Positions 24,828 to 35,804 are shown, numbered from the stretch's first letter. The stretch is 64,000 bases of DNA from Myxococcaceae bacterium (GCA_016793095.1 JAEUJQ010000021.1:1-64000); one strand, 5' to 3'. Notes: generated by a model not told the origin, from the sequence alone. Translations and numbers: made by a program.

Positions 24828-26193
24828 GACGGGCCTCCTTCACGACGCTGGTGAGGGGCTCGCGCACGGGGCTGCTCCCTGCGGGGACCAGCGTCTTGCC
24901 GAGCTCCTCGAGCGCTTCTCCAAACGAGACATGCCGGCCGGGCTCCTGGCGGAGGAAGCCGTTGAGCGGGTGGATGACCTTCAGCGCGTGATCGACGCGC
25001 GGGTTCGACCCCTGCACGTAGGCGCCCACCTCGACGAGGTCCGCGGCCTCGCGGTAGGTCGCCAGCACCTCGCGCGCCGACGAGGCCAGCTCGCGATGAC
25101 GGGGAACGGTGACGTCGGACATCACGCGGCTGACCGACGAGAGCACGTCGACGGCGGGGAAGTGCCCTGCCCCCGCGAGCTTCCGCGAGAGCACGACGTG
25201 CCCGTCGAGGATGGCCTTCGCCGCGTCCACCACCGGGTCGGTGAGATCGTCACCCTCGGCGAGCACCGTGTAGAGCGCGGTGATGCTGCCCTTGCCTTCG
25301 TCGTTGCCAGCGCGCTCGACCAGGCGCGGCATCAGCGCGAACACCGACGGTGGGTACCCCTTCGACGTCGGCGGCTCGCCGGCCGCGAGCCCGATCTCGC
25401 GCTGCGCCATGCAGACGCGCGAGAGCGAGTCCACCAGCAGCATGACCTTCAGCCCCTGCGCGCGGAAGTGCTCGGCCACGGCCGTCGCCGCCATCGCCGC
25501 GCGGACCCGCACCAGCGGCGGCTCGTCGGCCGTCGCCACCACCACGACGCTGCGCGCCAGACCTTCGCCGAGATCGCGCTCGACGAACTCCCGCACCTCG
25601 CGACCGCGCTCCCCCACCAGGCCGACGACGATGACGTCGGCGCTCGCGTGACGGGCGACCATGCCGAGCAGCACGCTCTTGCCGACGCCAGGACCCGCGA
25701 GCACGCCCAGGCGCTGGCCTTCACCGACCGTCAGGAGCGTGTCGATGGCCTTGATGCCCAGCGGCATCGGCTCGGCGATCCGGCGGCGCTGCATGGCCGG
25801 TGGTGGTTTGCCGTTGAGCGAGGCCCGGCGCGTGAGGGGAATCGACGGCCCCCCGTCGATGGGTCGCATGCCTGCGTCCACCACGCGCCCCAGCAGCCCC
25901 TCGCCGACCGGCACCTCGGCGGCGCTCTGGCGCGGCACCACCGGACAGCCTTCACAGATGCCCTGCATCTCTCCGAAGGGCATCAGCAGCGCGTTGGCGC
26001 CCGCGAAGCCCACCACCTCTGCCGGCACCCGACGCTCGGGCGTCACCTTGATCTCGCACGAGGTGCCGACGGGCACGCGGGGCAGCGCCGCCTCGACCAC
26101 CAGGCCCGTCGCGCGCAGCACGCGTCCCTGCAAGGGGAGCGGCTCAGACGCCTTGAGCGCACGCTCGAGCCCCTCGAGATCGAAGAGGCTCAC
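24820..26193 (-). CDS. fliI: Flagellum-specific ATPase FliI
   Basis: 457 aa. Beta-barrel N-domain, then an F1-beta-like ATPase with Walker A AGPGVGKS (166-173), VVGLVGERGREVREF, LLVDSLSR (Walker B) and the T3SS/F1 signature PSVFALMPRLVERAG. It energises substrate unfolding and chaperone release at the export gate, with FliH as regulator. It overlaps fliH by 4 bp and the MotE-like gene by 8 bp. Confidence 0.95.
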   Translation of the reverse strand: MSLFDLEGLERALKASEPLPLQGRVLRATGLVVEAALPRVPVGTSCEIKVTPERRVPAEVVGFAGANALLMPFGEMQGICEGCPVVPRQSAAEVPVGEGLLGRVVDAGMRPIDGGPSIPLTRRASLNGKPPPAMQRRRIAEPMPLGIKAIDTLLTVGEGQRLGVLAGPGVGKSVLLGMVARHASADVIVVGLVGERGREVREFVERDLGEGLARSVVVVATADEPPLVRVRAAMAATAVAEHFRAQGLKVMLLVDSLSRVCMAQREIGLAAGEPPTSKGYPPSVFALMPRLVERAGNDEGKGSITALYTVLAEGDDLTDPVVDAAKAILDGHVVLSRKLAGAGHFPAVDVLSSVSRVMSDVTVPRHRELASSAREVLATYREAADLVEVGAYVQGSNPRVDHALKVIHPLNGFLRQEPGRHVSFGEALEELGKTLVPAGSSPVREPLTSVVKEARHA

Positions 26194-26924
26194 GGAGCGT
26201 CCCCCTTGAGCGCGCCGTCGAGCCCGCGCTTGAGCTCCTCGAGGCGCGTCGTGAGCCGGCCGTCCACCATCGCGTTCTCGGACTCGACGACGCAGTCGCC
26301 GTGCTCCAGGGTCGCGTCGGCCACCACGTCCACCTGCATCAGCGTGAGGCCCAGCTTCTGGCGGCCTTCGGTCGAGCCCACGACCTCGGCGTCGTCGGGG
26401 TGGAGCTTGATGACGAGGTGGCGCGCGTCACCGAGGCGGCGGACCGCCGAACGAACCAGCGCGAAGAGGGGCTCGGGGCGTGCGCTGACCTCGAGCTCGA
26501 GGATCCGCTTCGCGATCTGGAAGCCGATCTCCAGCGCGTCCGCGCGGGCCTGCTCTGCGAGGCGGGCGGCCTCCGAGCGCAGGTTCTCGACCGCGGCCGT
26601 CAGCTTCCGGGTGTCACGGAGCGAAAGAGGCGGCGGCGGCGCCGAGGGCAGCGGCATCATCGCGGCCAGGGGCGAGCCCTCTCCCGGAAGCGGGGAGGGC
26701 ACGGGCGTCGGGCTCGCGGCGACGGCAGGCGGCACGGGCGGCACGGGCGCCGGCGCAGGCTGCGGCTGAGACGGCGCCGCGTGGTGCTGGGTGGGCCACG
26801 GCGGTGGTGGCGCGGCGGGCGGCGTGCGACGCGGCAGGCGCTGGAAGTGGGCTGGCAGCGCCTCACCTTCGACCTTCGGGTCGCCGAGGAATGCGGGGGA
26901 GCGGAGGCGTGGGGTCGCGGACAT
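26190..26924 (-). CDS. fliH: Flagellar assembly protein FliH
   Basis: 244 aa. A long Pro/Ala-rich N-terminus (30-100) precedes the coiled-coil and FliH domain (LRSEAARLAEQARADALEIG, ending GDCVVESENAMVDGRLTTR). FliH binds FliI and the C-ring protein FliN. The proline tract is longer than usual. Sits 7 bp after fliG and is coupled to fliI by a 4-bp overlap. Confidence 0.88.
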   Translation of the reverse strand: MSATPRLRSPAFLGDPKVEGEALPAHFQRLPRRTPPAAPPPPWPTQHHAAPSQPQPAPAPVPPVPPAVAASPTPVPSPLPGEGSPLAAMMPLPSAPPPPLSLRDTRKLTAAVENLRSEAARLAEQARADALEIGFQIAKRILELEVSARPEPLFALVRSAVRRLGDARHLVIKLHPDDAEVVGSTEGRQKLGLTLMQVDVVADATLEHGDCVVESENAMVDGRLTTRLEELKRGLDGALKGDAP

Positions 26925-26931
26925 GAGAGCC

Positions 26932-27972
26932 TCAGACCAGCTTGTCCGTCGCGCGGATGATGGTGATCTTGCCCTTCTCGGACAGCTCGAGCGCCAGCCG
27001 AGTCATGGCCTGCTGCGCCTGCTCGACGATCGACAGCTTCACGGGCCCCATCGCAGCGATGTCGTCTTGCAGCATCTGCGCCGCGCGCGACGACATGTTC
27101 TTGAACAGCTTGGCGCGCAGCTCCTCTGACGCGCCCTTGAGCGCCAGCGGCAGCTGGTTGGGGTCGGCGTCCTTCAGCATCGTCTGGATGTCGCGGTCGG
27201 TGAGGCGGGTGAGGTCGTCGAAGGTGAAGAGCTTGGCGCGCAGATCCGCCGCCAGGTTCGGGTCGTCCTTCTCGATGGCCTCCATCACCTCCTGCTGCTG
27301 GGCGGCGGACGCGCGGCGCAGCACCTCGAGCGCCGCGCCCTTGCCGTCCACCCGGCGCATGCCCTCGGCCACCACGGCCTGCAGCTCGGCGGTGAGCGCG
27401 CTCCGCACCTCGCGGAGCACCTCGGGCGCCACCGACTCGACGGTGGCCATGCGACGCACGATGGCCGGCCGGTTCGCCTCTGGGACGTGCATCATCACGG
27501 CGGCCGCGCGATCGGGCGCCATGGCGGAGAGCACCAGCGCGACGGTCTGCGGCTGCTCGCGCGCGAGCACCATGGCCAGAGCTTCGGGATCTGCCTCGGT
27601 GATGGGCCCCAGCACCTCGTCGGGCGGGGGCGGAGCGGCGACGCCATCGAACGCACGGCGCGCGATCTCGGGCCCGAGCGCCGCCGACGCGACCTCACGG
27701 AGCACCTGGTCGCCACCAACGAGGTCGCCCGCCAGCCCCTGCATGCCGTCCACGAACGCCTTGAGCGCGTCGGTGACGAGCGGCGCCGGCGTGCGCTTGA
27801 GCTCCCTCGCCCCAGCGGCGACGCGGCGCACCTCGTCTTCGTCGAGCAGCTTGAAGACCTCGGTCGCGAGCTCAGGGCCGAGGCTGAGCAGCACCGCCGC
27901 CGCGCGAACCGCGCCGGGCCCCTTCGCCACCTCGCCAGTCTGCTGCGCTGTCACGTTTGCGCCGTCGGCCAT
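26932..27972 (-). CDS. fliG: Flagellar motor switch protein FliG
   Basis: 346 aa with the three-part FliG layout: N-terminal domain binding FliF (VRAAAVLLSLGPELATEVFK), middle domain with MHVPEANRPAIVRRM, and C-terminal torque domain with the charged helix TFDDLTRLTDRDIQTML. It converts stator ion flow into rotation. Three bp after fliF. Confidence 0.95.
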   Translation of the reverse strand: MADGANVTAQQTGEVAKGPGAVRAAAVLLSLGPELATEVFKLLDEDEVRRVAAGARELKRTPAPLVTDALKAFVDGMQGLAGDLVGGDQVLREVASAALGPEIARRAFDGVAAPPPPDEVLGPITEADPEALAMVLAREQPQTVALVLSAMAPDRAAAVMMHVPEANRPAIVRRMATVESVAPEVLREVRSALTAELQAVVAEGMRRVDGKGAALEVLRRASAAQQQEVMEAIEKDDPNLAADLRAKLFTFDDLTRLTDRDIQTMLKDADPNQLPLALKGASEELRAKLFKNMSSRAAQMLQDDIAAMGPVKLSIVEQAQQAMTRLALELSEKGKITIIRATDKLV

Positions 27973-27975
27973 GAC

Positions 27976-29577
27976 TCACCTCGCCTGCTGGTTCTCGACC
28001 TGGATCCACGCCCGCAGGATGTGGGCGGCACGCACCGGGTCGGTCTTCGCGAGCTCACGCGCCCGCTCCCGCACAGCCGTCACCGGGTCCGGCAGGGCCT
28101 TTGGCTCCTCGGGCACCGGCAGCTCGGCCGGCTTCGCAGTTCCTGCCTCGATGGCCCCGACCTCACGCGCGGTGCTCTCGAGCTCCGACACCCGTGCGCC
28201 CGGCCGCAGCACCAGCTCGGCCTGCGTCGGCCGGCGGCTGCGCAGCACGAAGAACAGCGCGGCGCCGATCGCCAGCAGGGCGCCTGCGCCGATGGCGGCG
28301 TACGCCCACACCGGCAGCGTCGGCGTCTCGGCGACCACCGGGGGCGGCTGCTCGGCGGACTGGCTGAAGACGGCCGACGAGATCTCCAGCTTGTCACCGC
28401 GCGCCTCGTCGAACCCGACCGCGCGACGGACGAGCTCACCCAGGCGCTGCACCTCGGCGCCGTCGCGCGGCTTCCCGTCCACGCCGTCGAGCAGCACGGC
28501 CACCGAGAGCCTCGAGAGGCGCGGCGCCCGCTGAACCGTGCGCGTGGTGGTGCGGGAGATCTCGTAGTTCCGGGTCTCCTCGTTCGCGTTGACGTTCTTC
28601 GTCTGCGTCTGGCCGGGCTGCTGCGCGTTGGGGCCCAGAGGCTGGTTCGCCGCCGCGCCCACCACGCCCGAGGGCGTGCGCTTCTGCGACTGCTCGTTCT
28701 GCGTGTTCGTCGAGACGCGCTCGGACTTGAGCACCTGGCCGTCTGGATCGAAGGCGTCGGCGGTCGCCTGGACCTCCGACGCGTCCACCTCGGCCGTCAC
28801 CCGCGCCACCACCTGCCCCGCGCCCACCGCCGGCTCGAGCAGGGACACCACGCGCTGCTCGAGGTCCTTCTCGAGGCGCTTCTGAAAGCCCGCCGCCTGG
28901 TCGCCCCAGCTCTCCTCGGCAGACAGCACCGACCCGCGCGAGTCGACGATGGTGACGGCGCTGGGAGAGAGCGACGGCACCCCCGACGCCACGAGGTGGC
29001 GCACGCCGAGCAGCTCGCGCTCGTCGAGGCGTCGGCCCGGGTGCAGGTTCAACACGACGGCCGCCGAGGCCTGCCGCTCCTCGCCCCGGAAGACGCCCTT
29101 CTCGGGCAGCACGAGGTGCACCCGCGCCGAGCGCACGCCCGCGAGCTTACCCAGCGTGCGCGCCAGCTCGCCCTCGGTGGCCCGCCGCAGGTTCACCTTC
29201 TGCGTGAACTCCGAGACGCCGAAGTCGCCCTTGTCGAAGAGCTCGAAGCCCGTGCCTCCCGAGCGGGGCAGGCCGTCGGCCGACAAGAGCAGCCGCACGT
29301 CGTAGACGCGCGACGCCGGCACCGAGAGCGCCGAGCCGCCCGCCTCGAAGCGGTGGGGCACCGACGCGGTCTTCAGGCGCGCGCCGATCTCGGCGGAGTC
29401 TTCGGGTGACAGGTTGGTGAAGGCGTACTGGTACTCGCCCCCCGACGAGAGGGCGCTCGCGGCCACCGCGATGCCGATCACCAGGGCCGCCGTGAGGCCG
29501 ACGCCCACCTTGAGCCCGCGGGGCAGCGCGGCCAGCTTCTTCGGCAACTCGGCGAGCTGTTTCTGGAGTGGTTCCAT
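27976..29577 (-). CDS. fliF: Flagellar MS-ring protein FliF
   Basis: 533 aa. Two transmembrane helices (about 33-50 and 410-430) bracket a large periplasmic region with ring-building motifs, including FELFDKGDFGVSEFTQKVN and RRATEGELARTLGKL. The C-terminal tail binds FliG. MS-ring assembly is the first step of flagellar construction and houses the export gate. Lies between fliE and fliG. Confidence 0.95.
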   Translation of the reverse strand: MEPLQKQLAELPKKLAALPRGLKVGVGLTAALVIGIAVAASALSSGGEYQYAFTNLSPEDSAEIGARLKTASVPHRFEAGGSALSVPASRVYDVRLLLSADGLPRSGGTGFELFDKGDFGVSEFTQKVNLRRATEGELARTLGKLAGVRSARVHLVLPEKGVFRGEERQASAAVVLNLHPGRRLDERELLGVRHLVASGVPSLSPSAVTIVDSRGSVLSAEESWGDQAAGFQKRLEKDLEQRVVSLLEPAVGAGQVVARVTAEVDASEVQATADAFDPDGQVLKSERVSTNTQNEQSQKRTPSGVVGAAANQPLGPNAQQPGQTQTKNVNANEETRNYEISRTTTRTVQRAPRLSRLSVAVLLDGVDGKPRDGAEVQRLGELVRRAVGFDEARGDKLEISSAVFSQSAEQPPPVVAETPTLPVWAYAAIGAGALLAIGAALFFVLRSRRPTQAELVLRPGARVSELESTAREVGAIEAGTAKPAELPVPEEPKALPDPVTAVRERARELAKTDPVRAAHILRAWIQVENQQAR

Positions 29578-29587
29578 CGGCCTGGCC

Positions 29588-29929
29588 TCAGACGCTCATC
29601 CGCATGATCTCGTGGTACGCCTCGACGACCTTGTTGCGGACCTTCGTCGCCACCCGCATCGCGACGTCTGCCTTCTCGAGCGACAGCGACAGCTCGTGCA
29701 GGTTGCCGGCCCCCATCGCCGCCTTCTCGGCCTCGCGGTCCGCGGCGAGCTGCAGCTCATCGACGCCGCGGATGGCGTTCGCCAGGGTCGCGCTGAAGTC
29801 GTGAGTCGGCGCTCCGCCCAGCTCGCTCACCTTCCCCGCCTCGGTCGCGCGCCGGGCTTCCTGAGCGGGCGACGTCGTCTCGACGCTGGCGCCGAACTCG
29901 ACGGTGTTGACGGGAATGGACTTGAGCAT
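29588..29929 (-). CDS. fliE: Flagellar hook-basal body protein FliE
   Basis: 113 aa, typical size. Conserved C-terminal half: LSLEKADVAMRVATKVRNKV followed by VEAYHEIMRMSV. FliE links the MS ring to the rod. It lies 5 bp after flgC. Confidence 0.92.
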   Translation of the reverse strand: MLKSIPVNTVEFGASVETTSPAQEARRATEAGKVSELGGAPTHDFSATLANAIRGVDELQLAADREAEKAAMGAGNLHELSLSLEKADVAMRVATKVRNKVVEAYHEIMRMSV

Positions 29930-29934
29930 GGCCG

Positions 29935-30342
29935 TTACCTCGCGATGTCCAGCGCGCGCTGCGCCATCGTCTTGAGCGTGTCGACCGCGGTGGCGTTCGC
30001 GTCGTACGAGCGCGAGGCCGACATGAGGTTGACGACCTCGTGAATGGGGTTCACGTCGGGCAGCGTGACGAAGCCCGTCGCGTCCGCGTCAGGGTGGCCC
30101 GGCAGGTACACGCGCTTGCCAGGCCCCTCGTCGGCCTTGAGCTCGGCCACGCGCACCTCGGCGGGGCCTTCATGGCCCTCCACCGGAATGCTCTCGAAGA
30201 CCGGGTCGATGCGCTTGTAGGGCTCGCCGTCGGGGCCGCGGGTCGTCTCGGCGTTCGCGAGGTTCGACGACGCAGCGTTGACGCGCGCGCGTTCGGCCGA
30301 CAGGCCCGAGCCGCTGATGCGCAGTGCAGAGAGGAAGTCCAT
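29935..30342 (-). CDS. flgC: Proximal rod protein FlgC
   Basis: 135 aa. N-terminal rod/hook motif MDFLSALRISGSGLSAERARVNAASSNLAN-type helix and C-terminal VNPIHEVVNLMSASRSYDAN, both diagnostic of FlgC. Secreted by the flagellar pathway, so no signal peptide. 34 bp after flgB. Confidence 0.94.
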   Translation of the reverse strand: MDFLSALRISGSGLSAERARVNAASSNLANAETTRGPDGEPYKRIDPVFESIPVEGHEGPAEVRVAELKADEGPGKRVYLPGHPDADATGFVTLPDVNPIHEVVNLMSASRSYDANATAVDTLKTMAQRALDIAR

Positions 30343-30376
30343 CGTGCGTCTCCTTGGTTCTCACCCGAAGCCGGGT

Positions 30377-30721
30377 TCAGCCGACGCCGTCGTTCGCCAC
30401 GTACTTGAGGATGGCGAGCTTCTTCCCGGCGGCGCGGGCCGCGGCGCCGTACTGCAGGCCGTTCTCCGCCATCGCCACCATCGTGCGGTCGAGATCGACC
30501 GAGTTGTCGTCCATGCCGGCGAGGCCAGGCACCTCGTTCACGTGGGCCTTCAGCGCTTCCCCGCCGTCGCTGCTCCGCATCGCTGCGTCGAAGTCGAGGT
30601 CCTTCTCCTTGAACCCGGGCGTGTCGATGTTCGCTGCGTTGGAGGCCAGCACGTTCTGACGGTACAGCCGCGCGTCCATCGCTCGTGACAGCAGCGTCAA
30701 CGCGTTGTCGAAGAGCTTCAT
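30377..30721 (-). CDS. flgB: Proximal rod protein FlgB
   Basis: 114 aa from the ATG at 30721 (MKLFDNALTLLSRAMDARL), which matches FlgB N-termini; an in-frame ATG 30 bases upstream would lie inside the promoter candidate. Contains NVLASNAANIDTPGFKEKDLDF. First gene of the minus-strand operon flgB-flgC-fliE-fliF-fliG-fliH-fliI-motE-fliK-flbD-motA. No Shine-Dalgarno sequence is visible before the start. Confidence 0.93.
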   Translation of the reverse strand: MKLFDNALTLLSRAMDARLYRQNVLASNAANIDTPGFKEKDLDFDAAMRSSDGGEALKAHVNEVPGLAGMDDNSVDLDRTMVAMAENGLQYGAAARAAGKKLAILKYVANDGVG

Positions 30722-30734
30722 GCCTGACGGGTCG

Positions 30735-30750
30735 TGCGAGGCACGTGCCA
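30735..30750 (-). promoter_or_regulatory. Sigma-54 promoter of the flgB operon
   Basis: TGGCACGTGCCTCGCA on the minus strand: the -24 box TGGCACG is perfect and -12 TCGCA has one change from TTGCA. It ends 13 bases before the flgB start, which implies a leader of only about 3 nt. Confidence 0.6.
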
Positions 30751-30841
30751 CGCGCTCAGCGGCCGGAAGCGCGCGGTGGATCAGGGAACGCGCGAGCGTC
30801 AGGCTGAGCGACGGGCTGTGGGAACGAGCCCGTCGCCGGCG

Positions 30842-32173
30842 TCAGGGCTCTGGCACCCCGGCGGCGCGCGCGCGGCTCACCGTCGAGAGCGCGGCGGCGA
30901 GGTCGAGCTGCTGGGTGGCTTCCTTCATCGCGACCTGGGCCCGATCGAGCACGTCGTCTCGGGGCTCCGGCTTCGCCTTCGGCAGCCTCTTCTCGACGAG
31001 GGGCGCCTTGAGCCTGGTGGCGGCGAAGTCGCGAACGACCGCCGCGCGAACCGGGTCGCCTGCGCGGGTGTAGTACTCCACCAGCCGCTCGAGGTGCTCC
31101 TTGAGGCGCGGCGGTGTCACCCGGTCCGTCACCGACGCCAGCAGGTTGGCGGCGAAGGCGTGCGCACCGAAGGTCGCGGAGACCTCGGCGACGCGCCGCA
31201 CCAACGCCACGTCCTTCACCGGCCCCGACTCACGCTGGTAGCCGAGGAAGACCTCGAGCCCGAGGGCTTGCACCTCGACGTCCGGCGACTCCAGCGCCCG
31301 CGCGCTCACCCCGGCGCACACCTCGGGCCAGGCGGGACAGACCGGATCGCGGCGCAGCTCGCCGAGGCGGGCCAGCAGCACCTGCGCCCCGCCCTTCAGA
31401 TCGCCGCTCAGTGACAACGCGCGCGCGAACCGCAGCTCGAGCTCGGTGCGCATCGGCTCCGGCATGCCCGTCGGGTCGTAGATGCGCTGCACGTCCTCGT
31501 CACCACAGCCCGCCAGCTCGCACACGCGGACGCGCGCTACCCGGCCGAAGAAGTCGCGCCGCCCGGCGGCCTGGTAGTGAGCGAGCGCCTCGAGCGGGTC
31601 GCGCCTCAGCACCAGATCGCCCAGCCGCAGCATCGCGAAGGCGTCGGTGTTCTGCTCGATGACGCCACGGAGAGCCTGCTCGGCTTCTGCGAGCTTGCCC
31701 GCCTGCATCAGACACTCGGCGACCCCCACCGGATGGCTGCCGGGACATGAGCGGCCGTACGCGTGACGGTCGGGTGGGTAGTGCCACGCCACCCCCGTCG
31801 CCCTGGGCTCGTCATGCGGCAGCCCCCGCAGCTCGACCAGCTCGAGCGCGACCACGTCACCAGCCTGACGGGGGTGGACCTCGAAGCGCGCCGTGCGACA
31901 GCTCAAGACGAGCGCGCCGTCACGAACCACACGCCGGGGGCACAGCTGCGTCTTCGGCACCAGCTTGCGCAGCGCCTCGGCGCCTTCGCTCGCCCGCAGT
32001 CGAACCTCGGCGCGCCAGGTGTCGACCTCGACGTCGAGCCTCGAGATCTTCACCTCGATCCGCTCGATGGCGGCGGCGGTGAGCAGCAACGCGCTCTCGT
32101 TGGCCGAGGGCGTCCGGGGCGGAGGCCGCGTCGGAGCCGCAGTCAGCGCGAGGGCGAGCGCACAGGAGAGCAC
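30842..32173 (-). CDS. Secreted hypothetical protein with helical repeats
   Basis: 443 aa. Residues 1-13 form a short signal peptide. The mature part begins with a beta-rich section containing paired cysteines (CPRRVVRDGALVLSC), then an alpha-helical stretch with TPR/Sel1-like pairs (CLMQAGKLAEAEQALRGVIE, FARALSLSGDLKGGAQVLLA). Such repeats usually mediate protein binding. It lies between the flgB operon and the sigma-54 activator gene, so a motility link is possible, but no known flagellar protein matches. Function unknown. Confidence 0.6.
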   Translation of the reverse strand: MLSCALALALTAAPTRPPPRTPSANESALLLTAAAIERIEVKISRLDVEVDTWRAEVRLRASEGAEALRKLVPKTQLCPRRVVRDGALVLSCRTARFEVHPRQAGDVVALELVELRGLPHDEPRATGVAWHYPPDRHAYGRSCPGSHPVGVAECLMQAGKLAEAEQALRGVIEQNTDAFAMLRLGDLVLRRDPLEALAHYQAAGRRDFFGRVARVRVCELAGCGDEDVQRIYDPTGMPEPMRTELELRFARALSLSGDLKGGAQVLLARLGELRRDPVCPAWPEVCAGVSARALESPDVEVQALGLEVFLGYQRESGPVKDVALVRRVAEVSATFGAHAFAANLLASVTDRVTPPRLKEHLERLVEYYTRAGDPVRAAVVRDFAATRLKAPLVEKRLPKAKPEPRDDVLDRAQVAMKEATQQLDLAAALSTVSRARAAGVPEP

Positions 32174-32209
32174 GGCGTCACCGGTTGCAACCGCCGTTCC
32201 GCGGGCGCG

Positions 32210-33481
<1,272 letters not shown>

Positions 33482-33535
33482 GGTGGCTCCTGCCTGAGAG
33501 TCGTTGGGTGAGTTCCCGTCCCTGGAGTGCGCGTC

Positions 33536-33551
33536 AGCAATCTGCTTGCCA
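33536..33551 (-). promoter_or_regulatory. Sigma-54 promoter of the activator gene
   Basis: TGGCAAGCAGATTGCT on the minus strand: -24 TGGCA(A), -12 TTGCT, five-base spacer; one mismatch. Leader of about 44 nt. Together with the site at 33757-33772 this is the main recognisable content of the 352-bp divergent gap 33482-33833. Confidence 0.7.
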
Positions 33552-33756
33552 CCCGCCAGAACCCTGACATTTCGCCGGGTCAGCGCGCTGACGGAGCGGC
33601 TGGGCGTGGGTCAACTCACTCCCCCCGTCGTTCCGCCCGCACTGCACGTCCCCTGTGAGAGCGGTTGAGCAGGGTAGGCGAGTACAGCCCGACCCACCTG
33701 ATCGCGAATGACCCGTCGCAAGAGTTGCGTCGCCCGGTTCGCGTCATGCTTCTGGC

Positions 33757-33772
33757 AGGCAACCCGTTTGCA
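33757..33772 (+). promoter_or_regulatory. Sigma-54 promoter of the kinase-rod operon
   Basis: AGGCAACCCGTTTGCA on the plus strand: -12 TTGCA perfect, GG/GC spacing correct, two changes in the -24 box. Predicted start near 33783, just before a GTG at 33786 and 51 bases before the better ribosome-binding site of the GTG at 33834. Confidence 0.5.
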
Positions 33773-33833
33773 GTGCGCGTCGGGCGTGACTGATCCGAAC
33801 GCCACCGCACCGAGCCCGAGCCAGGAGCACTGG

Positions 33834-35804
33834 GTGGACGAGCGGCTCCAGCGAATGCTCGAGGAGCTGCCGCTCGGCGTCGTCCACCTCGATGAAGAGG
33901 GCCGGGTCCAGCACCACAACGCCTCGGCGACGATGCTCTTCGATGGCCCGAACGGGCTCGAGCTCGAGCGGATCCTGCGGGACATGTGTGCTCGGGCCGA
34001 CCAGAGCCCCGAGCCGATCGAGACCGCGCTGTCGTTCGGGCACCACGGAGAGGTGCGGGTGCTCGTCTCACGCGCCACCTGTCTCAACGGCCACCTCGCG
34101 ATCCTCGAGCGAAACACCGTGGCGCGTGCGCGCGCAGAGAGCAGGGTGATGCGGTCCCTGCTGTCCGCGGCGACCGAGGCGGTGACGCCTCAGCAGGCGG
34201 CCCACCGCGCCCTCTCCACGCTGGCGGTGTCGCTGGCGGGCTCCTCCCTCGTCCTCTACGAGCTGAACGCCCCGAGGCGCGAGCTGGAGTGTCTCGCCCA
34301 CGTCAACGTCTCGCACGATCACACCGCGCTGCTCGGCCCACGCCCCCTCGATGGCCAGTCGCTGGTGAGCCGGGTGGTGCTGCTGGGTCAACCGCTCCAC
34401 GTCGCCAACCTGTCGCGGTCCTTCTTCTCGCTCGAGCGCGGTCTGCGGGGTGGAGATCGGCTCGCGGCCCTCGCGCTCCCCGTCAAGGCGAACGAGGAGC
34501 TCCTCGGCGCGCTCTACGTGGTCGGCCCCCGCGGCATGCTCACGGACGGAGAGGTGAAGCTGGTGCAGGGCCTCGCCGACGCGGTGGGCGCCCTCATCTC
34601 TCACAGCCGCCGCGACAACGCCCTGCGGGCCCATCAGCGCTCGCTGCAGTCGCTGCTCGACAACCTGCCCGACGCCATCTTCGAGCGGAACGACGAGGGC
34701 CTCATCACGGTCGCGGCCGGCCAGGTCCAGGCGCTGACCGACAAGCCGCCCAGCTCGCTCCTCGGCACCCGCCTCACCTCCATCGTCGCGGAGGAGGACC
34801 GCGAGCGCTTCGACGAGATGCTGGGGGCCCTCTCCGACACCGCAGCGGTGCTGGGCGAGTTCTCGGTGCTGCGCGGCGAGGCGCGCGTCTCGTGCGAGGT
34901 GTCGGCCTGGGTGACGACGAACGACAGCGGCCAGCACCTGGTGCGCGCCATCTTCCGTGACGTGTCGAGCCGCAAGCAGCTCGAAGCGGACGTGCAGCGG
35001 GCCCGTGACACCGCCATCAAGCGCGACCGCCTGGCGCTCATCGGCCAGCTCGCCGCCGGCGTCGCGCATGAGATCAACAACCCGCTCTCGTTCGTGAAGT
35101 CGAACCTGTCGCTGGTGCCCGACGTGCTGAGCGATCTCAACCAGTCGCTCGAGAAGATCATCGCCGCCTCTGACACGAAGAGCCGCGACCGCGCGCTCGA
35201 CGGCCTCAAGACCCTCGCGACCGACCTCGTAGACATGGCCACCGAGACGATGGAGGGCGTCGAGCGCATCGCCGTCATCGTCGCCTCGCTCAAAGGGACC
35301 GCGCGCAGCCGCACCGACGAGAACCACCAGGTCTTCGACCCCGTGCAGCCCATCACCCAGGCCACCCAGTTCTTCACTGGCGGGCGCCACTGCAAAGACC
35401 TCGTGTCGTTGTCGCTGCCGACGCTGCCGCCGGTGATCGGGGAGCCCGGCGGGCTGTCGCAGATCATCCTCAACCTGCTCGACAACGCCTACGACGCGAC
35501 GCAGGGCGCCACCAACAAGTCGGCGCGCATCGTCGTGAGCGGCGAGGCGAAGGACGACCGGGTGCTGCTCAAGGTGACGGACAACGGCTCGGGGATTCCG
35601 CCGCACGTCCAGGCGCACCTCTTTGAGCCCTTCTTCACCACGAAGGACATCGGCAAGGGCACGGGCCTCGGCCTGCACATCAGCCACGAGCTGGCGGGCC
35701 GCTTCGGTGGCCGGCTTCGCTTCGAGACCTCGCCGAGCGGCACCACCTTCATCGTCGAGCTGGTCCGCGCCCCACCCGAAGAAGACGAGGTTCCTCATGG
35801 CTGA
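33834..35804 (+). CDS. PAS-GAF-PAS sensor histidine kinase
   Basis: 656 aa from the GTG at 33834, preceded by AGGAG at a 6-base distance; a GTG at 33786 or ATG at 33708 would extend it. Soluble. PAS (about 5-95), GAF (110-255), PAS (270-375), HisKA with H412 in GVAHEINNPLSF, HATPase_c with NLLDNAYDAT, DNGSGI and GKGTGLGL. First gene of the plus-strand flagellar operon, overlapping flgF by 8 bp. It may signal to a sigma-54 activator in the manner of FleS or FlrB; the nearby activator has no receiver, so the true partner is unclear. Confidence 0.87.
   Translation: MDERLQRMLEELPLGVVHLDEEGRVQHHNASATMLFDGPNGLELERILRDMCARADQSPEPIETALSFGHHGEVRVLVSRATCLNGHLAILERNTVARARAESRVMRSLLSAATEAVTPQQAAHRALSTLAVSLAGSSLVLYELNAPRRELECLAHVNVSHDHTALLGPRPLDGQSLVSRVVLLGQPLHVANLSRSFFSLERGLRGGDRLAALALPVKANEELLGALYVVGPRGMLTDGEVKLVQGLADAVGALISHSRRDNALRAHQRSLQSLLDNLPDAIFERNDEGLITVAAGQVQALTDKPPSSLLGTRLTSIVAEEDRERFDEMLGALSDTAAVLGEFSVLRGEARVSCEVSAWVTTNDSGQHLVRAIFRDVSSRKQLEADVQRARDTAIKRDRLALIGQLAAGVAHEINNPLSFVKSNLSLVPDVLSDLNQSLEKIIAASDTKSRDRALDGLKTLATDLVDMATETMEGVERIAVIVASLKGTARSRTDENHQVFDPVQPITQATQFFTGGRHCKDLVSLSLPTLPPVIGEPGGLSQIILNLLDNAYDATQGATNKSARIVVSGEAKDDRVLLKVTDNGSGIPPHVQAHLFEPFFTTKDIGKGTGLGLHISHELAGRFGGRLRFETSPSGTTFIVELVRAPPEEDEVPHG

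Noticed and set aside
23962-26769. 935-codon plus-strand open frame opposite the MotE-like gene and fliI
   Set aside because: Spans the antisense of well identified genes and has low-complexity Ser/Arg composition.
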